Shown: positions 46,415-55,516, counted from the stretch's first letter. The stretch: DNA of 64,000 nucleotides from Rickettsiales bacterium (GCA_017444095.1 JAFSXM010000031.1:23656-87655), one strand, 5' to 3'. Made by a program: numbers and translations. The notes: generated by a model not told the origin, from the letters alone.

Positions 46415-46948
46415 ATGAATAACTATGATAAACAAGCACAAATTGAATTACTTGTTAAACAGATAATGGATGTTTTCCAACTAAAACAAACAGATAGTAT
46501 AAAAAATACTCCAAAAAGAGTAGCAAAAATGTTAGTAAATGAGCTGTTCGTTGGGCTTGATAATAGCAAATTTCCAGAATATACAATGTTTAAGATTGAT
46601 GACAATACCAAAAACAATGAGCCGATTGTAGTTGAAAATATAAGTGTATATTCAATTTGCGAGCATCATTTTTTGCCATTTATAGGCAAGGCAACATTTA
46701 AATACATTCCAAACGGGGAAATTATTGGTCTTAGTAAAATTCCAAGAATAATAGATTTCTTATCCAGAAAGCCACAGCTACAAGAAAGATTGACAGGCGA
46801 AATTTTTGATACATTTAGAAAAATTCTACATACAGACAATATAAGTATTGAGCTAACTTGCGAACATTTATGTGCCAAGATGAGAGGTATAAAAGATGCT
46901 TGTGTAATGACGACAAAAAAAAGTGGTGGAATATTTAAGATAAGCTAA
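46415..46948 (+). CDS. folE: GTP cyclohydrolase I
   Basis: FolE opens the GTP ring to dihydroneopterin triphosphate, the first step of folate (and possibly queuosine) synthesis. It has 177 aa. The zinc ligands are Cys82 and His85 in SICEHHFLPF and Cys153 in CEHLCAKM. IGLSKIPRIIDFLSRKPQLQERLT is the family helix, cited here as IGLSKIPRI. The length is a little under the E. coli enzyme. It probably forms a transcription unit with dut. Confidence 0.95.
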   Translation: MNNYDKQAQIELLVKQIMDVFQLKQTDSIKNTPKRVAKMLVNELFVGLDNSKFPEYTMFKIDDNTKNNEPIVVENISVYSICEHHFLPFIGKATFKYIPNGEIIGLSKIPRIIDFLSRKPQLQERLTGEIFDTFRKILHTDNISIELTCEHLCAKMRGIKDACVMTTKKSGGIFKIS

Positions 46949-47041
46949 TCTTTTTAGTAAAGATGTGCTAACATTAGTGGTTAAAATTTTAATAGTTGAA
47001 ATTCAAAAAATGTTATTTTAAAATATATTACTTATGTTATA

Positions 47042-47884
47042 ATTTATTTTAATTTAAATGACGGAAACAAAATTCCTGCTCTTGGTTTTGGAACTTATTT
47101 AATACCAGATGACGGAACAACAGAAAGGAGTGTTTTAATAGCACTTGAAACTGGATATAGATTGATAGATACAGCACAAGCTTATCAAAACGAAATAGGG
47201 GTTGGAAAGGCGATTAAAGCCAGCGGATTAAAACGAGAAGAAATATTTATTGAAAGCAAGTTATGGTGTAGCAATTTTGGCTATGAAAAAGCTAAAAAAG
47301 GAATAGAAAGTTCATTGAAGAAACTAAATGTTGATTACATAGATTTGTATATTTTGCATCAACCTTATGGTGATGTTGTTGGGGCATATAAAGCTCTCGA
47401 AGAAGCACAAACAGAAGGTAAAATTAAATCTATTGGTGTTAGCAATCAAGATGCAAAGTTTTTAAAAGATTTTTTACCAAAAGTTAATGTCATGCCGTCC
47501 GTTAATCAGATTGAATGCAACCCATTTTGTCAAAGAAAAGATGAACGAGAAATTATGTCAAAAAACAATATTGTTCTTCAAAGTTGGTATCCAATAGGAC
47601 ACGGCAACAAAGAGTTGTTCAATAACAATGATATTGTTGAAATTGGCAAGAAATATAATAAATCTTCCGTGCAGGTCATTTTAAAATGGCATATCCAAAA
47701 TGGATTTATTGCTATTCCAAAATCAACATCAAAAGAACATATTGAAGATAATTTCAATATTTTTGATTTTGAACTTTCACAAGAAGATATGCAGAAAATT
47801 GAAAAACTTGACACAGGAAAACCAAGCTTCATTCACAATGAAGAATTTGGCAAACAACTATTAAGTTGGGTTGTGCCGGAGTAA
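47042..47884 (+). CDS. Aldo/keto reductase without a canonical start codon
   Basis: This is an NAD(P)H-dependent aldo/keto reductase with a complete TIM-barrel signature. Near the start it reads NLNDGNKIPALGFGTYL, then the tetrad Asp and Tyr in RLIDTAQAYQNE, Lys in IESKLW, and His in LYILHQP. Later come GVSNQ and IPKSTSKEHIEDNFNIFDF. The first in-frame ATG, GTG or TTG is TTG 47162, after the first beta-strand and just before the catalytic Asp. The family N-terminus is encoded upstream (about 47045-47161) with no standard start. ATT 47042 or ATA 47039 could serve, or the start has been lost by mutation. Confidence 0.75.
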   Translation: MYFNLNDGNKIPALGFGTYLIPDDGTTERSVLIALETGYRLIDTAQAYQNEIGVGKAIKASGLKREEIFIESKLWCSNFGYEKAKKGIESSLKKLNVDYIDLYILHQPYGDVVGAYKALEEAQTEGKIKSIGVSNQDAKFLKDFLPKVNVMPSVNQIECNPFCQRKDEREIMSKNNIVLQSWYPIGHGNKELFNNNDIVEIGKKYNKSSVQVILKWHIQNGFIAIPKSTSKEHIEDNFNIFDFELSQEDMQKIEKLDTGKPSFIHNEEFGKQLLSWVVPE

Positions 47885-47918
47885 AAATTATACTGCATTA
47901 GTTAATGGAAAACATTGT

Positions 47919-48698
47919 ATGTGTGTTAAAAAAATAAAAGAAAAAATTAGTCAATTGTTGCAAAATATTTATAAAGTGTTGCCAAGAATTTGGCAATCGG
48001 ATAAATGTCACATATTGTTAATAATAATTGTTATTTGTGTGGCTATAAAATTTTTTCCAGATAAACTTGCAGTTTTTTTAAACATCAAAGAAGATTTAAA
48101 CATCAAAGAAGAAAGCGGAAGTGCAGGGGGCAAAGGCGACATAATGTCATTTATTGAATTAATAATTGAAGGTATTTTTGTCATTTTGGTTTGGAAAGAA
48201 TTTAAGATGACAAGAAAAGAATTTGAGTGGCAAGAAGAGGAATACGACATAAAAACGAAACAAGCAATTGAAAGAAAATTAAAAGTAATATGTGGGTTTA
48301 TTTATCAGCGTTTTAAAGGAAATTTTGTTGATAAAATCCTAAATGAACATTGCAATGACAATGGAGAGTTGTGTGTAAATATTGAAGGTCTTGAACTTTT
48401 TTTTAAATTTTTAAATGAGTTTAGTATACCACCGGAATTTTTTCATAAATATGTGCAAGATATACACATTACACAAAATAAAGAAAACTACATAAATGAA
48501 TATTTGGAAATAGTTAAAGATATTCTTATTAAGGAGAATATAATGACATTTACAGATTATTTTTCACCAAATAAAAAAGAAGCCTATAAAAAAATCCAAA
48601 AATGTTATGATAATATACATAATTATTGGAGGCAACAGATAACAGGAGATATAAACGATGAGATAATGATTGGAATGATATGGAAAAAAGAAAAATAA
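47919..48698 (+). CDS. Unknown membrane protein with two helices
   Basis: This protein has about 259 aa from ATG 47919, with GGAAA upstream. An amphipathic start is followed by a membrane helix at about 32-45 (HILLIIIVICVAIKFF), a polar loop with a small duplication (LNIKEDLNIKEE), and a second helix (SFIELIIEGIFVILVWKEF). A soluble helical domain follows to the end. Its 3' end overlaps the start of prs by 19 bp, suggesting translational coupling. No family is recognised. Confidence 0.6.
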   Translation: MCVKKIKEKISQLLQNIYKVLPRIWQSDKCHILLIIIVICVAIKFFPDKLAVFLNIKEDLNIKEESGSAGGKGDIMSFIELIIEGIFVILVWKEFKMTRKEFEWQEEEYDIKTKQAIERKLKVICGFIYQRFKGNFVDKILNEHCNDNGELCVNIEGLELFFKFLNEFSIPPEFFHKYVQDIHITQNKENYINEYLEIVKDILIKENIMTFTDYFSPNKKEAYKKIQKCYDNIHNYWRQQITGDINDEIMIGMIWKKEK

Positions 48699-49528
48699 TT
48701 GTACTAAATTATAACTCCAACATTGATGAAAGTTTGTGGTTGAAATGCAAATTAAAACACTTTCCCTGTGGAGAATTTGAGTTTGCAATTCAAGATGACA
48801 TAAGCGATTGTGAGATTGAGATTTACCAATCTTTTGAAGTTGGCAAATTTAACGATGATTTAATGAAACTGCAAATTGTCTGCGATGTTTTAAAAAGAAA
48901 TAATGTTAAAAGTATATCTTATTTTGCTCCATTTTTACCTTATGCACGACAGGATAAGGATAGTGATTTGACACACTCATTTGGTGCAAGGTTGGTTGCT
49001 GACATCATACATAATTGCGGTATCAATGAAATAACAACTTACGATTTTCATACATTAGAACTTGCCGGTTTTTTTCAAGGGCAAGTGCATCATTTAAGTG
49101 CCGTGCCGTTATTTTTAGACAATATTGACAAACACTTTGATAAAAAAAACATAGTTATTGTTTTCCCCGATGCAGGCTCTGTGTTAAGATTTAAACGATT
49201 TTTTGATAATACAGAGTATGAGGTTGCACTTATTCAAAAGACAAGAAAAGAGAACAATATTGATATGAAACTATTAGGAAAAGTGAGCGAAAAAACAGCT
49301 ATAATAATTGACGATATGATTGATGGTGGTGGCACTATCATTGAGGCTTCAAAGTTATTAAAAAATCATAATGCAAAGAGTATTTTTGTGTATGCAACAC
49401 ACGGAATTTTTTCTGGCAATGCAGTTGACAAATTAACCAACACAAATGAAATTAAAAAAATTACTATTACAAACTCACTTATTCAAAATCAACAATTAAG
49501 TGAAAAAATTGAAATCATTAAAATATAA
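48680..49528 (+). CDS. prs: Ribose-phosphate pyrophosphokinase
   Basis: Prs makes PRPP from ribose-5-phosphate and ATP for nucleotide, His and Trp synthesis. It has 282 aa, shorter than the usual 310-315. Visible are the flexible-loop start YFAPFLPYARQDK, the divalent-metal and ATP segment ITTYDFHTLE, and the PRPP loop AIIIDDMIDGGGTI followed by VYATHGIFSG. The start overlaps the preceding gene by 19 bp. The reduced length and divergence suggest a fast-evolving or alternative-class Prs. Confidence 0.9.
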   Translation: MEKRKIIVLNYNSNIDESLWLKCKLKHFPCGEFEFAIQDDISDCEIEIYQSFEVGKFNDDLMKLQIVCDVLKRNNVKSISYFAPFLPYARQDKDSDLTHSFGARLVADIIHNCGINEITTYDFHTLELAGFFQGQVHHLSAVPLFLDNIDKHFDKKNIVIVFPDAGSVLRFKRFFDNTEYEVALIQKTRKENNIDMKLLGKVSEKTAIIIDDMIDGGGTIIEASKLLKNHNAKSIFVYATHGIFSGNAVDKLTNTNEIKKITITNSLIQNQQLSEKIEIIKI

Positions 49529-49555
49529 GGTTTATCAAAATATTTGTCTTATTTT

Positions 49556-50368
49556 TTAAAGCAATTTCGCATCACTAACCTCCTCCGCCCAACAACGACA
49601 ATTATAATCTTCACCGGGGAATATATCTTCATCTATACTATGTATAGTTCCATCAAGTTCTGTATGTGAAGAACGGACTTTATCATCACCTTGTGCATGC
49701 CAGATGTAATATTTAGTTGGCAATGTTTCACGAGTATGTCTTGTTGGATTAAAACCACATATATTTGTTTTATCTAAAACCTCTGGCACACAAGACCTTC
49801 CAGCGTCTTTTAGTTCTTTTGCTGTTTTACCTGTAATAGGGTCAATTCTACCTTCACTTCCACCTACACCTACAGCCTGTGTTCCATATTTTGATGGAGA
49901 TTTATGTTTGCCACAATATTTAATTGTATCTTTGATTGTTTGTCCGTTTTGTCTAATTTGATTCCCATCTATCAATTCAAAATGTAAATGTGGGCCGGTA
50001 GAACCACCAGTATTTCCTGAATGCCCTATAACTTCTCCTTGTTTAACAAACTGTCCGTAATCAACATTACTATTTTGTAAATGAGCATATAATGTCAAAA
50101 ATCCTTCATCGTGTTCTAAAATTACAGCATTACCAAAACCACTTGGTTTTTCATCCCACATTTCTTTTTCTTCGTTCCATTTTCCTAATGAGCCACTATA
50201 TCCGGTCCAGATGACTAATCCATCTGCACTTGCCATAACATCTGTTCCCACTGGTGTTCTAAAATCTATACCATTATGAACGCTAATCTTACCACTTATA
50301 GGATGAATTCTTTCTCCAAAATAGCTCGAAATACAAACATTTAATAATGGATAATATAAATTTATCAT
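49556..50368 (-). CDS. M23 peptidase with MuF-like C-terminal domain, copy 1
   Basis: This protein has 270 aa from ATG 50368. An N-terminal M23 (LytM/lysostaphin) metallopeptidase domain covers about 8-150, with zinc and catalytic residues His31 and Asp35 (VHNGIDF), His96 (YAHLQ), and His127/His129 (GPHLHFE). A linker leads to a C-terminal domain (about 217-268) reading YYIWHAQGDDKVRSSH and then PGEDYNCRCWAEE. That is the end of the phage Mu F/SPP1 gp7 minor-head family. There is no signal peptide. M23 enzymes cut peptidoglycan cross-links. It alternates with secreted partner genes, suggesting a toxin-protector or delivery system. Confidence 0.8.
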   Translation of the reverse strand: MINLYYPLLNVCISSYFGERIHPISGKISVHNGIDFRTPVGTDVMASADGLVIWTGYSGSLGKWNEEKEMWDEKPSGFGNAVILEHDEGFLTLYAHLQNSNVDYGQFVKQGEVIGHSGNTGGSTGPHLHFELIDGNQIRQNGQTIKDTIKYCGKHKSPSKYGTQAVGVGGSEGRIDPITGKTAKELKDAGRSCVPEVLDKTNICGFNPTRHTRETLPTKYYIWHAQGDDKVRSSHTELDGTIHSIDEDIFPGEDYNCRCWAEEVSDAKLL

Positions 50369-50399
50369 CAAGACAATAAAATATCTTTATCTATAATTT

Positions 50400-51410
50400 T
50401 TATTTCTGGAAGTCCATTTTCAACATTTCTTTTATTCTTTTTTCACAAGTTTTGTCGTAGAATTTGATTTTATTATCATCTTGAATTGAGAGTTTACAAA
50501 ACATACTTGTTTTACTCCTATTTGCAATATCATTTGCAACTTGGTCGTGTTCTATATCTGGCAAAAATTGCATTTCTATCATATCAATATAAAAAATATT
50601 ATCTTTTACGTTCATTCTATTTATGAAAATGTTGTTTTTATATTTGAAAATTTTAAGATATTTATTCATTGTTCTATCATAATCTAACCTCATTTCAAAG
50701 ATTAAAAATATTCCATTCTTGTTAAACTCTTTTAAATTTAATGTCCCTCCGTCGAGATAATGGCCATATTTATCTTCAATTGTTTTATAAACTTTGTTTT
50801 CAATATCATTTATATTTTTTTCTTCGTGAACTTTATTAGCAGAAACCATTTTCAACATTTCTTTTATTCTTTTTTCACAAATTTCATCATAAAATTTTAT
50901 TGTGTAATCATCATTTCTTGATACCTTACAACGATATTCCATTGGAGTTTTTTCAAAAAGTTCTTTTATTTTTTCATTTTCTTCCAATGAAACAAAATAA
51001 TACATATTTTTTAAATCAATATAGTAATCATTTGTTATATTATAATCGTAAGAAGTTATTAATATATTGTCATAATATTTAAAAATAACAATGTGTTGGT
51101 CGTTAACTATTTCATGCAAATTGTGAAATGGAAAAATTAAATGTTCGCCATTTTTATTATATTTTTTATAATTCACATTATGTCCTTCAATATAACGTTT
51201 ATATTTTTCATCAATATGATTATAAACATCAGTTTCGTAACTATGAATAATTCGTTGTTTTGTTACATTATCGTCTCTTTTAGAAAAATCAACGAGACCA
51301 TATGTATTTATGCCAGTTAGTTGTATTGTCGCAATATTGTCTTTCTCTTCTCTTGAACAAGAAGATAATGCTACAAGAAACAATACAATCAAGAGGTTTG
51401 TTTTTTTCAC
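50400..51410 (-). CDS. Secreted lipoprotein partner 1 with internal duplication
   Basis: This 336-aa predicted lipoprotein has signal MKKTNLLIVLFLVALSSC and lipidated Cys18. Two tandem halves (about 70-190 and 205-335) share a Lys-rich turn (YKKYNKNG; LKEFNKNG), then an ILIT or IFIN strand, and end IKFYDEICEKRIKEMLKM or IKFYDKTCEKRIKEMLKM. Single-copy relatives lie at 52133 and 53783. There is no enzymatic motif. Its position upstream of copy 1 of the M23-MuF gene and its periplasmic location fit a protector or immunity role, which is inference. Confidence 0.7.
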   Translation of the reverse strand: MKKTNLLIVLFLVALSSCSREEKDNIATIQLTGINTYGLVDFSKRDDNVTKQRIIHSYETDVYNHIDEKYKRYIEGHNVNYKKYNKNGEHLIFPFHNLHEIVNDQHIVIFKYYDNILITSYDYNITNDYYIDLKNMYYFVSLEENEKIKELFEKTPMEYRCKVSRNDDYTIKFYDEICEKRIKEMLKMVSANKVHEEKNINDIENKVYKTIEDKYGHYLDGGTLNLKEFNKNGIFLIFEMRLDYDRTMNKYLKIFKYKNNIFINRMNVKDNIFYIDMIEMQFLPDIEHDQVANDIANRSKTSMFCKLSIQDDNKIKFYDKTCEKRIKEMLKMDFQK

Positions 51411-51419
51411 ACATTATCG

Positions 51420-51516
51420 ATTATAAAATCAATTTAAAAATCAATGTTAGCTAACTTATCTCAATGCTTCTTCGTCACTAATCTCCTCCGCCCAACAACG
51501 ACAATTATAATCTTCA
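51420..51516 (-). repeat. 97-bp direct repeat (copy at M23-MuF copy 2)
   Basis: Together with 52934-53030 this is a near-identical 97-bp repeat (about four mismatches). It covers the end of the M23-MuF gene (DYNCRCWAEE through the stop) and the downstream spacer. A shorter related match is in copy 1 at 49571-49730. Confidence 0.85.
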
Positions 51517-52111
51517 ACGGGAAATAATTTATCATCATAGCTAAATATCTGTCCTTCAAATTTAGCATTAGATGAACGCACTTTATCGTCTTGCATTGTT
51601 CTCCAAATATAGTATCGTTTATTAAAATGATTTTTCGGGTTTTCTCGCGGAACAGATGGCCCAATACCAAGAGGTTTTTACTATTTATGCCATACTTAAA
51701 ATTATTTGTCCATTTTATTCTATCTTTAATTTTTATACCATTATCTTGTCTATTACCGTCTATAACTTCATAATGTAAGTGATTACCTTTTGAGTGTCCT
51801 GTATTTCCTACTTTACCTATACTGTCGCCAGTTTTTACTTTATCTCCAGTTTTCACATTTGTTTCTTGCATGTGTGCATACAATGATAACTTCCCATCTG
51901 GATGCTCAACTACTATCATATTGCCATAACTTTCATTATTTCCTTCCCAAATAACTTCACCATCACCAGCTGAACGAATATTTGTCCCATTTGGTGCCGC
52001 AATATCAACTCCATTATGCCAACCGTTAATGTTGTGAATGGGGTGTCTTCTTAAACCAAAATTGCTACTAATAGGATAAACATCCGGCAATGGTCGTATT
52101 AAATTATTCAC
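51456..52111 (-). pseudogene. M23 peptidase with MuF-like domain, copy 2 (frameshifted)
   Basis: The M23 part is intact from ATG 52111: His32 and Asp36 (WHNGVDI), YAHMQ and GNHLHYE. After NNFKYGINSK at about 51680 the frame slips. The continuing frame reads YYIWRTMQDDKVRSSN, then EDYNCRCWAEEISDEEALR to TAA at 51456-51458, so the MuF-like end is still recognisable at DNA level. The conserved His of VRSSH is Asn here. Without the slip the protein ends in unrelated residues. It is likely a decaying copy, or the frameshift is a sequencing error. Confidence 0.75.
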
Positions 52112-52132
52112 GCCTTATTACTTACATAAAAG

Positions 52133-52924
52133 TTATTTATGGAAGTCATAATCCACTTTTTTTAGTATATTTTCAATTTTTTTTTGTTTTTTTTTGTTAT
52201 ATATAACAATATCATTTCCAACTTTTTTAATGTCTTCATTTGTAATTCTATCTTCTTCGGTCAACGAATACAATTTATTAAATATTTCTTGATTATCGAA
52301 TGTTATTTGTTTTTTTTCAAAAGTCATTTGTTTCAAATCTATATCATAACAACCATAATCTTCACTTGAATAAGAACTATCATATATTGATAAAAAAGTT
52401 ACAATATTATTGTATACTGCTTTTAATTTATCATTTCTGTCTTTATAGATAAACAAATAATAATCTTTTTCCATATCATTTGATATGGCATTATCTTTGT
52501 TCTTAAAAGCCACAAAATAACCATTTTTATTAAACTCTTCTAAATTATCTATTTTGTTGTTTTTAATATATTTGTTATAATTAGGAATTTTATTAAATAC
52601 TATGTATTTATGGACTAAAAAATCTGACTTTCGTTTCTTGTTGCACTTTTTACATTGTTTGACGATTCCATCTTTTATAACAATGTTTCCGTTATCAAAA
52701 ATACCTTCTTTTATTTCTTTAAATATGAAATCTTCAATTGCAAATTTTTCTTTCCCATCGTATGTTTTTGCTTTAATGGCATAATATCCATCAGTCCAAA
52801 TACTGCATTGATGCATTATATTTTGTTTGTCGCAAGGAAATTGCTGTTCTGGAAAATCTGCTTTTACTTTAAAGGTTGTTGCAATAAATAAACTAAAAGT
52901 TAAGAATAAAATTCTTTTTCTCAC
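52133..52924 (-). CDS. Secreted partner 2
   Basis: This 263-aa protein has a cleavable signal peptide (MRKRILFLTFSLFIATTFKVKA) and no lipobox. The mature part has a cysteine pair (KQCKKCNKK). The shared family stretch is LEEFNKNGYFVAF, then YLFIYKDRNDK, an IDLKQMTFEKKQ strand, and a Lys-rich end KKKQKKIENILKKVD. It is related to the partners at 50400 and 53783 and sits between M23-MuF copies 2 and 3. A periplasmic location is predicted. The function is unknown; protector or adaptor of the adjacent peptidase is a hypothesis. Confidence 0.7.
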   Translation of the reverse strand: MRKRILFLTFSLFIATTFKVKADFPEQQFPCDKQNIMHQCSIWTDGYYAIKAKTYDGKEKFAIEDFIFKEIKEGIFDNGNIVIKDGIVKQCKKCNKKRKSDFLVHKYIVFNKIPNYNKYIKNNKIDNLEEFNKNGYFVAFKNKDNAISNDMEKDYYLFIYKDRNDKLKAVYNNIVTFLSIYDSSYSSEDYGCYDIDLKQMTFEKKQITFDNQEIFNKLYSLTEEDRITNEDIKKVGNDIVIYNKKKQKKIENILKKVDYDFHK

Positions 52925-52933
52925 AACATAGCA

Positions 52934-53030
52934 ATTATAAAATCAATTTAAAAATCAATGTTAGCTAACCTACCTCAATGCTTCTTCGTCACTAATTTCT
53001 TCCGCCCAACAACGACAATTATAATCTTCA
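52934..53030 (-). repeat. 97-bp direct repeat (copy at M23-MuF copy 3)
   Basis: This is the partner of 51420-51516. Similarity to the end of copy 1 (49571-49730) extends further into the gene, to about 53148, covering roughly 160 bp of the MuF-like coding region. Confidence 0.85.
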
Positions 53031-53734
53031 CCGGGGAATATATCTTCGTCTATACTATGTATAGTTCCATCAAGTTCTTCATGTGAAGAACGGACTTTAT
53101 CATCACCTTGTGTATGCCAGATGTAATATTTGGTTGGTAGGGTTTCGCGGGTGTAATGTGGATGTTGATTGTTTTGTTCTATATTGTAATCAGCAATGGT
53201 TCTGTTTCTATCAATATTGGTATTATTGTTATCTTCCAAGAGTTTTCCTGTGAACACATTGTATCTACCAATTTTTCCAGTTATACCAAGGTGGTTATAT
53301 CCATCTTTGCCAATTTTACCATTATTGGCTTTAATTATTTCCTTTATAGGTGTATTATTTATTTTTATATTGCCATCTATGGTTTCAAAATGAAGATGAG
53401 GGCCAGTAGAATGGCCTGTGTTTCCACTTAAAGCTATTCTTTGTCCTTGATAAACATACTCGCCATTTCTAACATTTATTTTACTTAAATGTGCAGATAA
53501 AGTTAAATATCCGCCTTGATGTTCGATTATTACTGCATTACCATATGTATTGTTATTGCCGACCCAAACAACTTTGCCATCGGCAGAAGCATAAACATTG
53601 CTCCCCATAGGGCAAGCAAAATCTATACCATTATGAGTGCTAATGCCAACACCAAATGGATTTTTTCTATTTCCATAAAAACTACTAATTCTAATATGCC
53701 GATCTACTGGGGGTATAAAACTATAATTTGCCAT
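52970..53734 (-). CDS. M23 peptidase with MuF-like C-terminal domain, copy 3
   Basis: This intact 254-aa protein has an M23 domain with His34 and Asp38 (THNGIDF), SAHLS in place of YAH, and GPHLHFE. The linker differs from copy 1. The C-terminal MuF-like domain YYIWHTQGDDKVRSSH ... PGEDYNCRCWAEE is nearly identical to copy 1. There is no signal peptide. Divergent N-terminal parts joined to conserved ends, also at DNA level, suggest recombination or gene conversion among the copies. Confidence 0.8.
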   Translation of the reverse strand: MANYSFIPPVDRHIRISSFYGNRKNPFGVGISTHNGIDFACPMGSNVYASADGKVVWVGNNNTYGNAVIIEHQGGYLTLSAHLSKINVRNGEYVYQGQRIALSGNTGHSTGPHLHFETIDGNIKINNTPIKEIIKANNGKIGKDGYNHLGITGKIGRYNVFTGKLLEDNNNTNIDRNRTIADYNIEQNNQHPHYTRETLPTKYYIWHTQGDDKVRSSHEELDGTIHSIDEDIFPGEDYNCRCWAEEISDEEALR

Positions 53735-53782
53735 AATTAAACATTAGCAATAACAACAATGGTTAAAATTTATGGAAGGCTT

Positions 53783-54421
53783 TTATGCAATTTTTAATAA
53801 TTTTTTAATTTCTTTTTCTTTTTTTCTATCGTAAAATTCAATCTCACATCCTTCATCAAAAATTGTTGGCAAAGTTTTGTTTATTGGATTATCTGTCCTT
53901 ACAATACAAATGGCATATCCGCTCACAATTTTTGATATTGCCTCTAATTGATTATCTTGATACAATGTTGAAAGTTGTGCCCTTAATTCTTTATGTGTGT
54001 AATGTGGATCAAATTCAGTAAATGAAAAATCGCGTAAATCTAACAAGAAATTCATAATTGGTGCCTTATGTTCTCCGTTTTCATTGTCAAAATTTATTGT
54101 TGCAGGTTTATTTAAAAAATATGGTTCAATATTTTTTGTATATATCATATGTAAAATGTCTAAACCACTAATTTTGTCAACTATTGTTTCTATAATTAGA
54201 TATACATATTTTTTGTGTTCCAACCCCTTCCCTTCAAACACCACCACAACTCCATTCTTATTAAACTCTTTTAGATTTGTTATTCTACCATCTTTATCAA
54301 TTAAAGATAAGTATTTCTTATCAAGTTTCTTGATGATAGGTATATTTTCTATTTCATTTGCATTAGCATAATATTGGTAATATGTAAATAGTAAGAGGAG
54401 GAATAATAAAATTTTCTTCAC
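53783..54421 (-). CDS. Secreted partner 3
   Basis: This 212-aa protein has a signal peptide (MKKILLFLLLLFTYYQYYANA). The mature protein carries the family stretch LKEFNKNGVVVVFEG, a YVYLIIETIVDK strand, FLLDLRDFSFTEFD, one conserved Cys, and the end IEFYDRKKEKEIKKLLK, which matches the IKFYD...CEKRIKEMLK of partner 1. It is the first gene of the alternating series on the - strand. No enzymatic residues are seen. Confidence 0.7.
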   Translation of the reverse strand: MKKILLFLLLLFTYYQYYANANEIENIPIIKKLDKKYLSLIDKDGRITNLKEFNKNGVVVVFEGKGLEHKKYVYLIIETIVDKISGLDILHMIYTKNIEPYFLNKPATINFDNENGEHKAPIMNFLLDLRDFSFTEFDPHYTHKELRAQLSTLYQDNQLEAISKIVSGYAICIVRTDNPINKTLPTIFDEGCEIEFYDRKKEKEIKKLLKIA

Positions 54422-54523
54422 AAACTTGCAATTGGCGAAATGGATATAAAAAGCAATTAAAGAATTGTAATGTCTTTTTACTTCTTCTTGAATTTTAAAT
54501 TATCATTAGTGTTATTGGCCGTT

Positions 54524-54596
<73 letters not shown>

Positions 54597-54622
54597 CATA
54601 TATTTTTTCTGTTGTTTTGTAA

Positions 54623-55516
54623 ATGCAGATATTTCATAACTATAACATCGGGAAATATAGCTGGTTTAAGACTGGTGGAAATGCTGAAATTTTTGCTATT
54701 GTAGAAAATATCAATGAATTACAATCTTTAATAAATAAATATGATAATAAAGATATAACTATACTTGGTGCAGGTTCAAATTGTTTAATTAGAGATGGCG
54801 GAATTGACGGATTGGTCATTAAACTTGCAGGTGATTTTTTAAAGATTGATATATTAAACACATCCAATGCTTCAATAAACAATGATGATATATGCTTTGT
54901 AAAAGCAGGTAGTGCGGTATTATCTGCAAAGTTATCTAATTTTTTCATTAGTAATAATCTTATTGGTGGAGAGTTTTTAGATACCATACCGGGTTCTGTT
55001 GGTGGCATGATTATTACCAATGCTGGATGTTTTGGCGGAGAAGTTAAAGATATTTTATTATCAGCCGACTTACTAATAGACAATAACATTAAAACATATA
55101 CAAATGAAGATTTGTGTTTTCAATATAGAGCAAGCAAAGTACCAAAAAATGCTATTATTCTTTCGGCAATATTTAAAATGATACAGGGTAATGAAAATGA
55201 TATCATTATAGCAAAAAATAGAATTCAACAAATGAGAGAAAAAAGAAAACAAAATCAAATTATTGGTTTAACTTGTGGTAGCACTTTTGCAAATCCAGAA
55301 GGACATAGTGCTTGGGAACTAATTGATAAAGTTGGACTTCGCGGATATAAGATAGGCGGGGCTATGTTTTCAGAGAAACATTGTAATTTTATTGTTAATT
55401 TTAATAATGCCAAAGCACAAGATATAGAAAATCTAATTGAATTAGCAAAACAGAAAGTTTTAGATAAATTTGGTATAGAATTAAAAACAGAAATCAGAAT
55501 TCTTGGCAAAAAATAG
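54623..55516 (+). CDS. murB: UDP-N-acetylenolpyruvoylglucosamine reductase
   Basis: MurB (297 aa) is an FAD enzyme that makes UDP-MurNAc for peptidoglycan. The FAD-binding part shows NIGKYSWFKTGGNAE, ILGAGSNCLIRDGGIDGLVI, and IPGSVGGMIITNAGCFGGE. The catalytic Ser lies in GLTCGSTFANP and the catalytic Glu in EIRILGKK at the end. It is not in a dcw-type cluster here. The start follows tRNA-Thr(CGT) by 26 bp. Confidence 0.96.
   Translation: MQIFHNYNIGKYSWFKTGGNAEIFAIVENINELQSLINKYDNKDITILGAGSNCLIRDGGIDGLVIKLAGDFLKIDILNTSNASINNDDICFVKAGSAVLSAKLSNFFISNNLIGGEFLDTIPGSVGGMIITNAGCFGGEVKDILLSADLLIDNNIKTYTNEDLCFQYRASKVPKNAIILSAIFKMIQGNENDIIIAKNRIQQMREKRKQNQIIGLTCGSTFANPEGHSAWELIDKVGLRGYKIGGAMFSEKHCNFIVNFNNAKAQDIENLIELAKQKVLDKFGIELKTEIRILGKK

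Noticed and set aside
49556..54421. M23-MuF array considered as part of a prophage
   Set aside because: No terminase, portal, capsid, tail, integrase or lysis genes are present in the neighbourhood. Only the C-terminal module is phage-like.
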